Position numbers and translations under genes: made by a program. From Pelomonas sp. Root405 (lineage in GTDB: Bacteria > Pseudomonadota > Gammaproteobacteria > Burkholderiales > Burkholderiaceae_C): 64,000 bases of DNA. The notes under the pieces are model-generated. The model made no database searches, was not told the origin of the DNA, and worked only from the letters and a program-made list of their open reading frames with translations. Within the stretch, counting starts at the first letter, position 1, and each line of letters opens with the position of its first letter. The stretch lies in contig NZ_LMDU01000014.1 of assembly GCF_001425165.1 (NCBI RefSeq), forward strand, positions 109,858-173,857. Direction: 5' to 3'. Of this stretch, positions 16,724 through 24,827 are shown piece after piece.

Positions 16724-18070
16724 TTAGGAAAACATCCCGTGCAGGTACCAGGCGGGCTCGCCGGTCTCCTCCCGTGTGCTGAAAATCCACAAGGTGCCGG
16801 CTATCTCCGACTGAACGGTCCAGTACTCGCGTTCGGCGTGCTGCGTGGCCAGGGAGGCACCGGGGAGGCGGTTCCACCATCCACCTTCGACCCGTTCTGG
16901 GCCAACGATTGGTATCAGTCGGCCCTGGTAGAAGGGGCGTTCGTTGCGGACGGTGAGCTTCAGCGGCCGCTCGAGTAGGAAGGTCGGTGCCGGTAGCGGC
17001 TCGACGTCGCCCTGCTTGCGGTTCTTGCGCTTGGCGACCGGGCTCCACAACGTCGTCCACTCTGCGCGGTGCTCGTCGACCTCATAGGGCTGCAAGACGC
17101 GCTTGGCTCCGAGTCGTGACGCGACGCGTTCGAGCGCGAGCGTCAAGGCCTCACCAGCGTTGGTGGTCTGCGGAAACAGCGACAGGCTCTCCTCGGTGAC
17201 ACGCTCGACGCCAACAGCTTCCAGCTTCAACTCGCCCACAGGCGCCAGCAATTCCACCTTTGCCAGGTGCTCGGAGAGCAACTTGGTGAAGTGGTTTGCA
17301 TCGCGCATGGGCGACGAAGACCGGATGACAAGGTCGCCGCTGGGCCCCGCGTCCTTGGCCCGCATCGAGTCGTGAACCCACGTGAGGCGGAAACCCTCTG
17401 CGCCGGTGTGACGGGCTGCCAGCCAGCCGCACATCTGCAACAACATGGGGCGCGCGTACGCCATCAGCGCCGGCGCGTTCTCTTCCCGCGCAGGCAACTC
17501 GAACCGCGCCTGGAACTCTTCCGGGATAGTCTCCCACTCGAACGTTTCGGGACGAAGACCGTATGTCTGGTCCAAAGCGACAAGCAGGTCTTCGCCGAAG
17601 CGCCGACTGGTCGCTGGGCGAGGCAGCCTGCGAAGTTGGCCTAATGTATTGATGCCAGCTCGGGCCAAGGTCTCGACCTGCAGCGACGCTGCGTTGAGGG
17701 CGAGCAATGGCAGCGCGTCCAGGACGGTCTCCATCGCCCGGTCATCCAGTTCTTCATCACATCGCGCGAGAGCCAGGGAGCCCAGCGCCGTCGGTGCCCA
17801 GCCGATGCCTGTAACGCCCAGGTCCGGGGCTTCGTCGGCGACGCGCGCCTTCAACGCCTCCGCGCCTTTGAACAGTCGCAGGCTGGCCCAGACCTCAAGG
17901 ACGACCGCACATCCTTCTACCGTGGCAACTCGCGGCGTGAACTGCAAAGCCCACATGGCGATGCGCTGAAGCGCATCAACCGTTGGTTGGGGCAGTTCGT
18001 GCGAGGGCTTCTTGGGCGACGCAGGCGGTACTGGCGGAAACGATGTTGTCAGGGCTACCCACAGCTTCAC
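16724..18070 (-). CDS. imuB: ImuB, inactive Y-family polymerase subunit of the mutasome
   Basis: A 448-residue Y-family-like protein (M-K-L-W-V-A-L-T-T-S at the N-terminus). The palm motif reads L-E-V-W-A-S-L-R-L-F-K-G (residues about 59-70). The catalytic acidic residues of true Y-family enzymes are not recognisable, as is normal for ImuB. Around residues 294-299, S-L-S-L-F is a likely sliding-clamp-binding motif. ImuB bridges ImuA, DnaE2 and the clamp. GTG 18070 is chosen over ATG 18094 because GGAAGGAGG lies six bases upstream. It overlaps imuA by 95 bases, which suggests strong translational coupling. Confidence 0.92.
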   Translation of the reverse strand: MKLWVALTTSFPPVPPASPKKPSHELPQPTVDALQRIAMWALQFTPRVATVEGCAVVLEVWASLRLFKGAEALKARVADEAPDLGVTGIGWAPTALGSLALARCDEELDDRAMETVLDALPLLALNAASLQVETLARAGINTLGQLRRLPRPATSRRFGEDLLVALDQTYGLRPETFEWETIPEEFQARFELPAREENAPALMAYARPMLLQMCGWLAARHTGAEGFRLTWVHDSMRAKDAGPSGDLVIRSSSPMRDANHFTKLLSEHLAKVELLAPVGELKLEAVGVERVTEESLSLFPQTTNAGEALTLALERVASRLGAKRVLQPYEVDEHRAEWTTLWSPVAKRKNRKQGDVEPLPAPTFLLERPLKLTVRNERPFYQGRLIPIVGPERVEGGWWNRLPGASLATQHAEREYWTVQSEIAGTLWIFSTREETGEPAWYLHGMFS

Positions 18071-18905
18071 GGGGTGCCTCCTTCCGTTGAACAAGTGAGC
18101 TGGGCCGACGCATGCGCGGCGTCAGCACGTGCTCTAAGCCGCCCGGTATCGAGTCCAGCAAAAGTGGCGTCTCGTGGGCGGGTCCGCGGCGTTTGAAGAT
18201 TTCGACCTTGAGCTGCCAGTCCATTAGGGGGGAGGCCAGCAGTCTTAGCGGGGCCGGGGAGGGGTCTTGGCGAGCGTCCAGCGGTCGAAAGACGAAGACA
18301 GGACCTTCGCTTCCCTGGGCGGCAACCTGCAAGCGGCGCAACTGGCTTGGCAGGCACTGCGGCAGCCAGGCGAGCACGGCGGCGGTCGCGTTGGAACGAA
18401 GCATCAGCTCTGCCGTCCAAAGGCGTTCTGACGGGGTCTCGGCCTTTATCCAGACCAGACAGTTTTCGTGGAGCCCGAGATGGCGCAGGCCGGGTAGATG
18501 AGGGGGCTTGAGCGGACCGATAAGGACGACCGACCGACCGCTGGCGACCAACGACCGTAGGCACGGCCCAACCACGCGCCATTCAAGCTGCGTGGGGTGG
18601 CTCTGCAGGATTTCGGTCATGGAGCCGCAGGGCCACCCACCGTCCGGCAGTTGGTCGTCCAAATCGGCGAAGCCGGTGCCCACCACGGCCGTTCGGCCGT
18701 GCCCCAGTTCGTTGGCACGCCAAACCGAATCAGCGAGTTCACGAGGCAGCTCGCAAGTTGGGTAAGCGGCGTTCTGGGCCGGCGCCACCAGGTCGGCCTC
18801 ACCCAGGGCTGCCTGAGCCCCCTGAAGGGCTTCCAGGGGCCTCAGGGGCGGTTTGGCAGGGGGAAGCGGGGAGGACAGAATGCCCTCCACCTCGAGGGTG
18901 GACAT
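17976..18905 (-). CDS. imuA: ImuA, RecA-like SOS mutasome component
   Basis: A 309-residue ImuA/SulA-like protein. It has the recognisable D-L-D-D-Q-L-P-D-G-G-W-P-C-G-S-M-T-E-I-L segment (about residues 82-102), then V-V-L-I-G-P-L-K-P-P-H-L-P-G-L and V-F-R-P-L-D-A-R-Q. It supports ImuB and DnaE2 in damage-induced mutagenesis. It is the first gene of the cassette, and its start at 18905 is only 15 bases from a perfect LexA box, so SOS control is direct. The long C-terminal part runs under the beginning of imuB in another frame. Confidence 0.9.
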   Translation of the reverse strand: MSTLEVEGILSSPLPPAKPPLRPLEALQGAQAALGEADLVAPAQNAAYPTCELPRELADSVWRANELGHGRTAVVGTGFADLDDQLPDGGWPCGSMTEILQSHPTQLEWRVVGPCLRSLVASGRSVVLIGPLKPPHLPGLRHLGLHENCLVWIKAETPSERLWTAELMLRSNATAAVLAWLPQCLPSQLRRLQVAAQGSEGPVFVFRPLDARQDPSPAPLRLLASPLMDWQLKVEIFKRRGPAHETPLLLDSIPGGLEHVLTPRMRRPSSLVQRKEAPREAVGSPDNIVSASTACVAQEALARTAPTNG

Positions 18906-18919
18906 TGGGTTGCGCTTAA

Positions 18920-18939
18920 TACTGTTGTTTTATACAGTA
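18920..18939. promoter_or_regulatory. LexA (SOS) box, perfect consensus
   Basis: TACTGT-N8-ACAGTA: CTGT at 18922-18925 and ACAG at 18934-18937 with a T-rich spacer. This is the canonical LexA operator of beta- and gammaproteobacteria. It sits between divergent imuA (start 18905) and the DUF3268 gene (start 18971) and so could repress both. Confidence 0.88.
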
Positions 18940-18970
18940 CACCACCAGCCCCGCCTAAGTCCACCCGCAA

Positions 18971-19672
18971 ATGCACGCCATCGACCAACTCATGACCGAT
19001 GCCGCATCGCGAATACCAGTAGGCCCGCCTGCGCGCTGTCCGTACTGCCTCTCCGACGTGGAGTTGGTAGCGGCTGACGTCGTCTATCCGCTGCGCCCGG
19101 AGCTCGCCGACCGGAAGATTTGGCGGTGCACCAACTGCGACGCGCATGTGGGTTGCCACCGTGCTGGCGCGAGGGTGGCGCTGCCTGACGGCGAGTTGGT
19201 CGTGTCCGATGGGTCGTTGCCGATGGGCAGCCTGGCGAACAAGGACCTACGAGCCGCGCGCATTGAGACTCATCGGCTGTTCGATGCGCTGTGGCAGCCA
19301 CCGGCCAGGATGACCCGACACGAGGCCTATGCCTGGATGGCGCGGTTGCTGTCAGTGGATACCGAGGAAGCGCACATCGCCGCGCTGACGTACGACGAGT
19401 GCATCAAGGTCCAGCTCGCCATCGAGGACATGATGCGAGCACCGGGTGAAGAGCCTGAGCTACCAGGGGCTGCGCATTGGTTGATGCAGGCCGATATCGA
19501 GTTCACTGTCGCGCCCGATGGGCACTTTTTCGTGAAGGCTGGCGACGAGCTCGTGGACTACTGGCCCGAGCGGCAGACCTGGTCGGTACAAGGGTTGCTG
19601 GCCGAAGAGAACGAGGGGCTTCACAGCCTCGTGATGTATTGCAAGAAGCCCAAGCGGGCAACGCGGCACTGA
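18971..19672 (+). CDS. DUF3268 family zinc-finger protein
   Basis: A 233-residue protein. The N-terminus has two CxxC pairs, C-P-Y-C (about residues 23-26) and C-T-N-C (about 52-55), followed by D-A-H-V-G-C-H, then G-S-L-A-N-K-D-L-R-A-A-R-I and a T-R-H-E-A-Y-A-W-M-A segment. This order is characteristic of the DUF3268 zinc-finger family, whose role is not known. The C-terminal half (about 145-233) is unlike the core family. It is divergent from imuA across the LexA box and so is a likely SOS-controlled gene. Confidence 0.75.
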   Translation: MHAIDQLMTDAASRIPVGPPARCPYCLSDVELVAADVVYPLRPELADRKIWRCTNCDAHVGCHRAGARVALPDGELVVSDGSLPMGSLANKDLRAARIETHRLFDALWQPPARMTRHEAYAWMARLLSVDTEEAHIAALTYDECIKVQLAIEDMMRAPGEEPELPGAAHWLMQADIEFTVAPDGHFFVKAGDELVDYWPERQTWSVQGLLAEENEGLHSLVMYCKKPKRATRH

Positions 19673-19696
19673 AGTCAGGCCGAGCAGGAAGACGTT

Positions 19697-19978
19697 ATGA
19701 GCTACGACGACCGCTTCGTTCGCGAAGCTGACGTGGGAAAAGTCGACTACACGGACAAGGTCTGGGAGGTCCGCTTGGCCACGATGGCTGCGGTGCCAAC
19801 CGGCCTGTCGGTCTGGGAACGGCAGGTCCTGATTGCAGACGCGGTGCGCGGTCAAGGTGCGCCGAAGACCAAGCGCATCAGGCTCAACGTGATGGTCAAC
19901 GACCCTGAGGATGCTGCGGCGGTCAAACGGGTGAGTCAGGCGCTCTTCTTGGATGAAGACGCTGAGCTACCGTTCTAA
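19697..19978 (+). CDS. hypothetical protein
   Basis: A 93-residue soluble protein, M-S-Y-D-D-R-F-V-R-E-A-D-V-G-K. It follows the DUF3268 gene by 24 bases with GGAAGA upstream of its ATG, so the two are probably co-transcribed. The C-terminus ends D-E-D-A-E-L-P-F, an acidic tail finishing in Pro-Phe-like hydrophobics that is loosely like an SSB tail, but it is less exact than the tail of XseB in this element. No family is recognised. Confidence 0.5.
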   Translation: MSYDDRFVREADVGKVDYTDKVWEVRLATMAAVPTGLSVWERQVLIADAVRGQGAPKTKRIRLNVMVNDPEDAAAVKRVSQALFLDEDAELPF

Positions 19979-20001
19979 GTTGTATAGCACTCGAGCGGCT
20001 G

Positions 20002-20394
20002 TTACCGCCCCAACCTGTTCAAAGCCATTTGACCTGCCTCCACCAGCTTGCCCACCGCAACTGGCTTGGTCAGATGCAAGTCAAATCCGGCGGCCGTGCA
20101 TTGCACCCCTCGCTCTTCACCTCCCCAGCCCGTCACCGCTGCGATGTACGGCTTTGAGCCCATGCATCCTCGGATGCGCCGGCACGCTTCGAAGCCATCA
20201 ACCACGGGCAGCGTGAGGTCGAGCAGGACCAAGTCGGGCTTGAAGTGCCGAACGAGGTCGACGATGTTCATGGCGTCTCTGGCCGTGCGCGTGTCAGCAC
20301 CATAGTCAGAAAGCAGCCAGGCGACGGTCTCCGCGGCATCCTCGTTGTCGTCTATGACGAGCACGCGAAGCCCCCTCAGCACAGAACTGGCCAT
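20002..20394 (-). CDS. single-domain response regulator (CheY-like receiver)
   Basis: A 130-residue receiver domain without an output domain. It has the acidic pair V-I-D-D-N-E-D (residues 14-17), the phosphoacceptor Asp59 in L-V-L-L-D-L-T-L-P, Thr88 in A-A-V-T-G-W-G and Lys110 in L-H-L-T-K-P. All residues for phosphorylation are present. No histidine kinase lies near, so the partner is elsewhere on the chromosome. Such stand-alone receivers are common on plasmids and islands of Burkholderiales. It is convergent with the 93-residue gene. Confidence 0.85.
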   Translation of the reverse strand: MASSVLRGLRVLVIDDNEDAAETVAWLLSDYGADTRTARDAMNIVDLVRHFKPDLVLLDLTLPVVDGFEACRRIRGCMGSKPYIAAVTGWGGEERGVQCTAAGFDLHLTKPVAVGKLVEAGQMALNRLGR

Positions 20395-20548
20395 GACTCA
20401 CCCCTATCAGTACGTTGACAGAGCTGCGGACGGGATAGCGCTTCAGGGCACGAAGGAGGAGCGCGGCAGGAGGAGCGGTTAGTCTATGTGTCAGCGCGGC
20501 GCCGGATGTCCCCGCAAACAACTTCGGACCGTTGCTCGGCACGCAAGC

Positions 20549-23500
20549 CTACGTTGCGTTCAGCAACTTGATGGGCTTGGTCAGGGTCTGCCTGCTCTTC
20601 CAGTAGGCCTCCCATGGGTCGTTCTTCTGAAAGGTCAGGTACTCACGGGCTGTGGCGATAGTCCACTGGGCGCCGCTCTTGAGTTCGGGAAGCTGCTCCC
20701 AGGACACCGGCATAGAAACTCCAAGGCCGGGTCTGGCTCGCGCCGAGAAGGCAACCGCCGTTGTCTGGCCGTGTCCGTTGCGCAGGTAGTCGATGAATAT
20801 CTTCCCAACGCGGTTTGAGCCGCCGGACTTGGCAACAAAGCGCTGAGGGATGACCTTGGCCATGTGCTGCACCACGGCTTGAGAGAACGCCTTCACAGCT
20901 TCGTACTCGAGCTTGGGCGCCAGCGGCACGACGACGTGCAAGCCTTTGCCGCCTGAGGTCTTGAGCCAGGCCTGCAGGCCGAGCTGCTCGAGGAAGCCTT
21001 TGGTCAGCACCGCAGCCTCCTGCAGGTGCGCCCAGGTCACGCCCTCGCCAGGGTCAAGGTCGAAGATGACCCTGTCCGGCAGGTTGATGCGGCTGGACTT
21101 AGAGTTCCAAGTATGAAATTCGATGGTATTGAACTGGGCTGCGTTGACCAGCGCTTCCGCTGAGTTCACCGCGAGCAGCGCGTCGTGGCCGGGCCAAAGG
21201 TTCGCTGCCAACTCGGTCATACCGGGCATCTTTGCCTCGGAGTGCTTCTGAAAAAAGAGCTGCCCTTCAATGCCCTGGGGTGCGCGGACCAAGGACACCG
21301 GGCGGTCCTTCAGATGGGGCAGCATCCATTCCGCGACCGACTCGTAGTACCGAACGAGCTCGACCTTGGTGATACCGGTGGTCTTGTCGATGACGCGCTC
21401 GGGGTGGCTCACCTTGACGCTGAGCGCCGCACTTCCCTTGGCGCTTTTCGACGACTTGGCGGCTGGCTTCAGCGCGGTGGCGTCCTCGCGCCTGATGCTG
21501 GCTGCTGGTTTGTCGGTGCGAACGCCTCGGAAGGTCGCGTGCCGCACTGAGCCGTCGGGTGTCCACTCGGCAAATGCGACCTCGACGACCATCTCGGGTT
21601 TTGCCCAGCGCTGAGAGCCGGCGGAGCGCCTTGACCAGCGACCAGGTTTGGCCGCGCCAGGGTCTACCGTCGGCGTCTTGACCTCGAGCTTCTTCAGCCG
21701 CGCGTACATCTCGCGGCCCGCGCTAGAGCTCCAGCCAGTGCCGACGGCGCCGGCGTGTTTCAAGACGCCGTTGTCGTAGTACCCGAGGGTGAGGTTGCCG
21801 ACTTCGCCGTTGGCGTTGGAACGGTCGGTGAAACCGACGACGACGAACTCCTGGCGGTGCTGGCACTTGAGCTTGAGCCAGGTCTGCGTTCTGCCGGAGG
21901 AGTAGGGGGCATCAGCTCGTTTGAGCATGACGCCCTCAAGGCCAATCTGGCATGCAGCCGCGAGGAGCTGCGACGCGGGCGCTTCGAAGGTCTGGCTGAG
22001 ACGCACGCGGTCGGTGGCTCGGTCCTGCAACAAGGCTTCGAGGACTTTGCGCCGGCTCTCAAACGGTACGGCTCGCAGGTCCTGTTTACCTAGGCAAGGG
22101 ACGTCGAAGACGTAGTAGACGATGGTCTCGCTCGCCTCGTTGTCGATTGCATTCTGCAACGCGTTGAAATCAGGCACACCTCGGTCGTTCATGACGACGA
22201 TTTCGCCGTCGAGCCACGCGGTGTCGATGCCCAGGGACTCGACCGCGCCCGCCACGCTTCGGAGCTTGCTGGTCCAGTCATTGCCGTTGCGTGTGAAGAG
22301 CTGAACCTTCCCCTTAGAGATGCGTGAAAGAACCCGATACCCGTCGTACTTGCTCTCCGCGACCCAACCTGTGTCGGTTGGCGCGGCGCCCGCCAGCGTG
22401 GCGAGTTGCGGCTCCAGCTTGCTGGGCAGCGCGACCTCGGTTGCGCTTGCCAGGTCGGGCTCTTGGCGGTCGCTGGTCGACGTGGCCGCTGCCGGCGCCT
22501 CGCGCGGTTCGCGCTCCTCCACCAAGCCGAGAGGATTGGCAACGACGCTGTCCGGCAGAGCGGTGATGACGTCGTACTCGGCGAGCGCTCGCGCCCATCC
22601 ATCGCCTCGCTTCTTCAGCAGCAGCCACGGCGGCTTCTTGTCGCCAGGCTTGCCGATTCGCACGAGCTCCCAGAGACCGGCGAGCTTCTCGCCATGCATC
22701 TTGAAGATGAGCTTGCCCTTGGCCAACCCTTCCTTGGGGTCACCGACCGGCTCCCATGTGCCTCGGTCCCAGATGATGACGGTGCCACCGCCGTACTGAC
22801 CCTTCGGAATCTCTCCCTCGAAAGTGTTGTAGCTGATGGGGTGGTCCTCGACGTGGATGGCCATCCGCTTAATGGCAGGGTCGTAGGAGGGCCCTTTGGG
22901 CACAGCCCAACTCACCATCACGCCGCCGAGTTCAAGGCGGAAGTCGTAGTGGAGGTGGCTGGCCCAATGCTTCTGGATGACGAATTGCAGCTCGCCCTTC
23001 GCCTTCACACGCCTGCGCGGCACGACCCCGGCGGGCTCGGCTGTGATGTCGAAGTTGCGCTTGGAGTTGTAGCGTTCGAGCGGTGCGGGCTCGGCGGTTG
23101 GCGCGGGCTGGGCTTCGCTGGCCTTGGCGGTGGACTTGGCGGCGGGCTTGGCTGCCTTCACAGCGATTTTCTTCGCTGGTGCCGTTGTGCCCCTGCCTAC
23201 CTTGAGCTCTACCCACACGGGCGCATGGTCGCTCGGGCCTTCTTTGCCGCGCTCATCCTTGTCGACGCCAGCGTCCAAGACCTTGAGCTTGGAGCTGACG
23301 AGGATGTGGTCTATGCGCAAACCGGCGTCGCGCTCCCAGCGCTTGCGCATGTAGTCCCAAAAGGTGTACGGGGTGTTGGTGGGGAAGACTTCTTTGAGCG
23401 CGTCGGTCCAACCTTGAGCCAGGACGTTTGCGAACGCCTCACGTGCCTCCGGTTGAACGAGCGCGTTGTCGCGGTAGGACTCGGTCTTGTACATGTCGGC

Positions 23501-23899
23501 GTCGCTCGGGACGACGTTCCAATCGCCAAGCAGCACGACGGGCTCGCCAGAAGCCCACAGAGCTTCCGCACGGTTGCGCATTCTTTCGAACCACTGCAGC
23601 TTGTAGGTGAACTTGGGGCCAGGCTGGGGATTGCCGTTTGGCAAGTACAAGCACCCAAAGAGGATGCCGCCAATTGCAGCCTCGACGTAGCGTGCTTCCT
23701 TGTCCTTGGCGTCGCCTGGGAGGACTGTGGTCACCTGGACGATTTCATGCCCGCGAGCGAGCAAAGCGACGCCATTCCAGGTCTTCTGTCCGACGACCAG
23801 CGACTCGTAGCCCGCCTCCCGAAGCGCGTCGGCAGGGAAGAGTTCTGTCGTCGTCTTCAGCTCCTGTAGAGCGACAACGTCGGGCTGCGTACGCGCCAA
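20549..23899 (-). CDS. ligD: exonuclease III-LigD fusion (PE, ligase and polymerase domains)
   Basis: A 1116-residue frame from TTG 23899. Residues about 1-230 are an exonuclease III/AP-endonuclease domain: V-A-L-Q-E-L-K, the L-G-D-W-N-V core and S-D-H-A-P-V. After an Ala/Lys/Pro linker come the LigD 3'-phosphoesterase domain (Q-K-H-W-A-S-H-L-H-Y-D-F-R-L-E), the ATP-dependent ligase with lysine motif E-S-K-Y-D-G-Y-R, and the primase-like polymerase (P-E-R-V-I-D-K to F-D-L-D-P-G-E). The PE-ligase-polymerase order is that of Pseudomonas-type LigD. LigD seals double-strand breaks together with Ku, but no ku gene is present in the window. The exonuclease start is cut off by an in-frame amber codon (23900-23902). 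Confidence 0.88.
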   Translation of the reverse strand: MARTQPDVVALQELKTTTELFPADALREAGYESLVVGQKTWNGVALLARGHEIVQVTTVLPGDAKDKEARYVEAAIGGILFGCLYLPNGNPQPGPKFTYKLQWFERMRNRAEALWASGEPVVLLGDWNVVPSDADMYKTESYRDNALVQPEAREAFANVLAQGWTDALKEVFPTNTPYTFWDYMRKRWERDAGLRIDHILVSSKLKVLDAGVDKDERGKEGPSDHAPVWVELKVGRGTTAPAKKIAVKAAKPAAKSTAKASEAQPAPTAEPAPLERYNSKRNFDITAEPAGVVPRRRVKAKGELQFVIQKHWASHLHYDFRLELGGVMVSWAVPKGPSYDPAIKRMAIHVEDHPISYNTFEGEIPKGQYGGGTVIIWDRGTWEPVGDPKEGLAKGKLIFKMHGEKLAGLWELVRIGKPGDKKPPWLLLKKRGDGWARALAEYDVITALPDSVVANPLGLVEEREPREAPAAATSTSDRQEPDLASATEVALPSKLEPQLATLAGAAPTDTGWVAESKYDGYRVLSRISKGKVQLFTRNGNDWTSKLRSVAGAVESLGIDTAWLDGEIVVMNDRGVPDFNALQNAIDNEASETIVYYVFDVPCLGKQDLRAVPFESRRKVLEALLQDRATDRVRLSQTFEAPASQLLAAACQIGLEGVMLKRADAPYSSGRTQTWLKLKCQHRQEFVVVGFTDRSNANGEVGNLTLGYYDNGVLKHAGAVGTGWSSSAGREMYARLKKLEVKTPTVDPGAAKPGRWSRRSAGSQRWAKPEMVVEVAFAEWTPDGSVRHATFRGVRTDKPAASIRREDATALKPAAKSSKSAKGSAALSVKVSHPERVIDKTTGITKVELVRYYESVAEWMLPHLKDRPVSLVRAPQGIEGQLFFQKHSEAKMPGMTELAANLWPGHDALLAVNSAEALVNAAQFNTIEFHTWNSKSSRINLPDRVIFDLDPGEGVTWAHLQEAAVLTKGFLEQLGLQAWLKTSGGKGLHVVVPLAPKLEYEAVKAFSQAVVQHMAKVIPQRFVAKSGGSNRVGKIFIDYLRNGHGQTTAVAFSARARPGLGVSMPVSWEQLPELKSGAQWTIATAREYLTFQKNDPWEAYWKSRQTLTKPIKLLNAT

Positions 23900-23962
23900 C
23901 TAATCCAGGAGCAGGTCGAGACGTCGAACGACGTTGTTGACGTTCCAGGTCGCAACGCGCAT
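23900..23962 (-). pseudogene. first 20 codons of the exonuclease III domain, ending in an in-frame TAG
   Basis: ATG 23962 starts the motif M-R-V-A-T-W-N-V-N-N-V of exonuclease III, in frame with the ligD fusion. Codon 21 is TAG (23902-23900), where the family normally has tryptophan (TGG) in L-L-D-W-L. Directly after it is TTG. Either a point nonsense mutation, read-through, or reinitiation at TTG applies. If only the downstream part is made, the active-site Asn of the N-terminal strand (W-N-V-N) is missing. Confidence 0.8.
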
Positions 23963-23974
23963 GGCCCCGTGTCT

Positions 23975-24214
23975 CTACCTGCTTGCGTCGGAGCTTGGGG
24001 CGCCCTGGTGTGCATCTATCCAAGCCTCGCCTGCTTCACGGCCCCTTGCAAACGCAGCTGTGGCCGTCTCGCAAGTCATGTCGAGCAGGTCACTGTGCAT
24101 AGGCTGGGCATCTGCTCGTTCGGCCACGGCGAACGCTGGACGGTATAGCTCGGTTCCCTCGGGCCGGGCCTCAGCCAGAATCATCAGGCCTCGGTACGGG
24201 TGCTGCTGAATCAC
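23975..24214 (-). CDS. hypothetical protein in the ligD operon
   Basis: A 79-residue protein, M-I-Q-Q-H-P-Y-R-G-L-M-I-L-A-E. It starts at GTG overlapping the TGA of the DUF3606 gene (GTGA) and ends 12 bases before the exonuclease-ligD ATG, so it is the middle gene of a three-gene unit. The sequence A-R-G-R-E-A-G-E-A-W-I-D-A-H near the end is helical. No known family was recognised; a small accessory role to the repair fusion is possible from its position only. Confidence 0.5.
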   Translation of the reverse strand: MIQQHPYRGLMILAEARPEGTELYRPAFAVAERADAQPMHSDLLDMTCETATAAFARGREAGEAWIDAHQGAPSSDASR

Positions 24215-24393
24215 CGCTTGCCCTTTAGGTGAGCTTCAACGGCCGCTGCGTCATTGCCAACCGCTTTGACGGCAGCCTTGAGTTCTTCAGCCGTGACCCC
24301 GAACTTCTTTGACCAGTCGCGGACTTCGTAGTCCTCGCTGAGGCTGATGCGCGTGCGGTCCTGGCCGCCGGATTTGGACTTGTCGTCAGACAT
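24211..24393 (-). CDS. DUF3606 family small protein
   Basis: A 60-residue protein, M-S-D-D-K-S-K-S-G-G, then D-R-T-R-I-S-L-S-E-D-Y-E-V-R-D-W-S-K-K-F-G-V and a V-G-N-D-A-A-A-V-E-A-H-L C-terminus. This is the full length and motif set of DUF3606, a small helical family often found near stress and repair genes on Burkholderiales replicons, with no known function. It is the first gene of the unit leading into the exonuclease-ligD fusion. A GAAGGAGACACCC stretch upstream gives a strong ribosome site. Confidence 0.78.
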   Translation of the reverse strand: MSDDKSKSGGQDRTRISLSEDYEVRDWSKKFGVTAEELKAAVKAVGNDAAAVEAHLKGKR

Positions 24394-24543
24394 GGGTGTC
24401 TCCTTCGAAGTGACACCTGACCCTAGGCGTCTAGCTGCGGCACGTGTGTCGGACGAGAACGCAACCTACGCGGGCAAGTGACCTCTCCTAGGAGCGTCAA
24501 TTGCTATTGGGACGGACCTCGTGCGAACCGCAAGGAGTTGCAA

Positions 24544-24735
24544 ATGACCACTGACCACATTCAACCCATGCCGGGGAGACGACCCGTTTATCCGGTCGAT
24601 GCTGAGGACGGCGTGAAATCCACCGACAAGGCCCCGAATTCGAGCAGCTCATCTCCGGTGGCGCCTGCAGGCAGTGCCGATGACCCTGCCTCCGACCAAA
24701 ACACGGAGTCAGCGAACCACCCGAACGACGGGTGA
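24544..24735 (+). CDS. hypothetical low-complexity small protein
   Basis: A 63-residue hydrophilic protein, M-T-T-D-H-I-Q-P-M-P-G-R-R-P-V-Y, rich in Ser, Pro, Asp and Asn toward the end and probably disordered. AAGGAG six to seven bases before ATG 24544 supports the start. It is divergent from the DUF3606 unit and convergent with the DUF72 gene. No family is recognised. Confidence 0.4.
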   Translation: MTTDHIQPMPGRRPVYPVDAEDGVKSTDKAPNSSSSSPVAPAGSADDPASDQNTESANHPNDG

Positions 24736-24827
24736 CCGCGGTCGCTGACTGACGCCCCGACGTGGCGCCATCCATCTGCCGAGATGCCTGGCGGTTGAGG
24801 CCCAACGCCAACGCGCTGGGCTTGTTC

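Noticed and set aside
19697..19978. SSB-like acidic tip on the 93-residue protein (ends E-L-P-F)
   Set aside because: The end has the acidic run and Pro-Phe, but spacing and linker are less like SSB than in XseB; kept only as a note.
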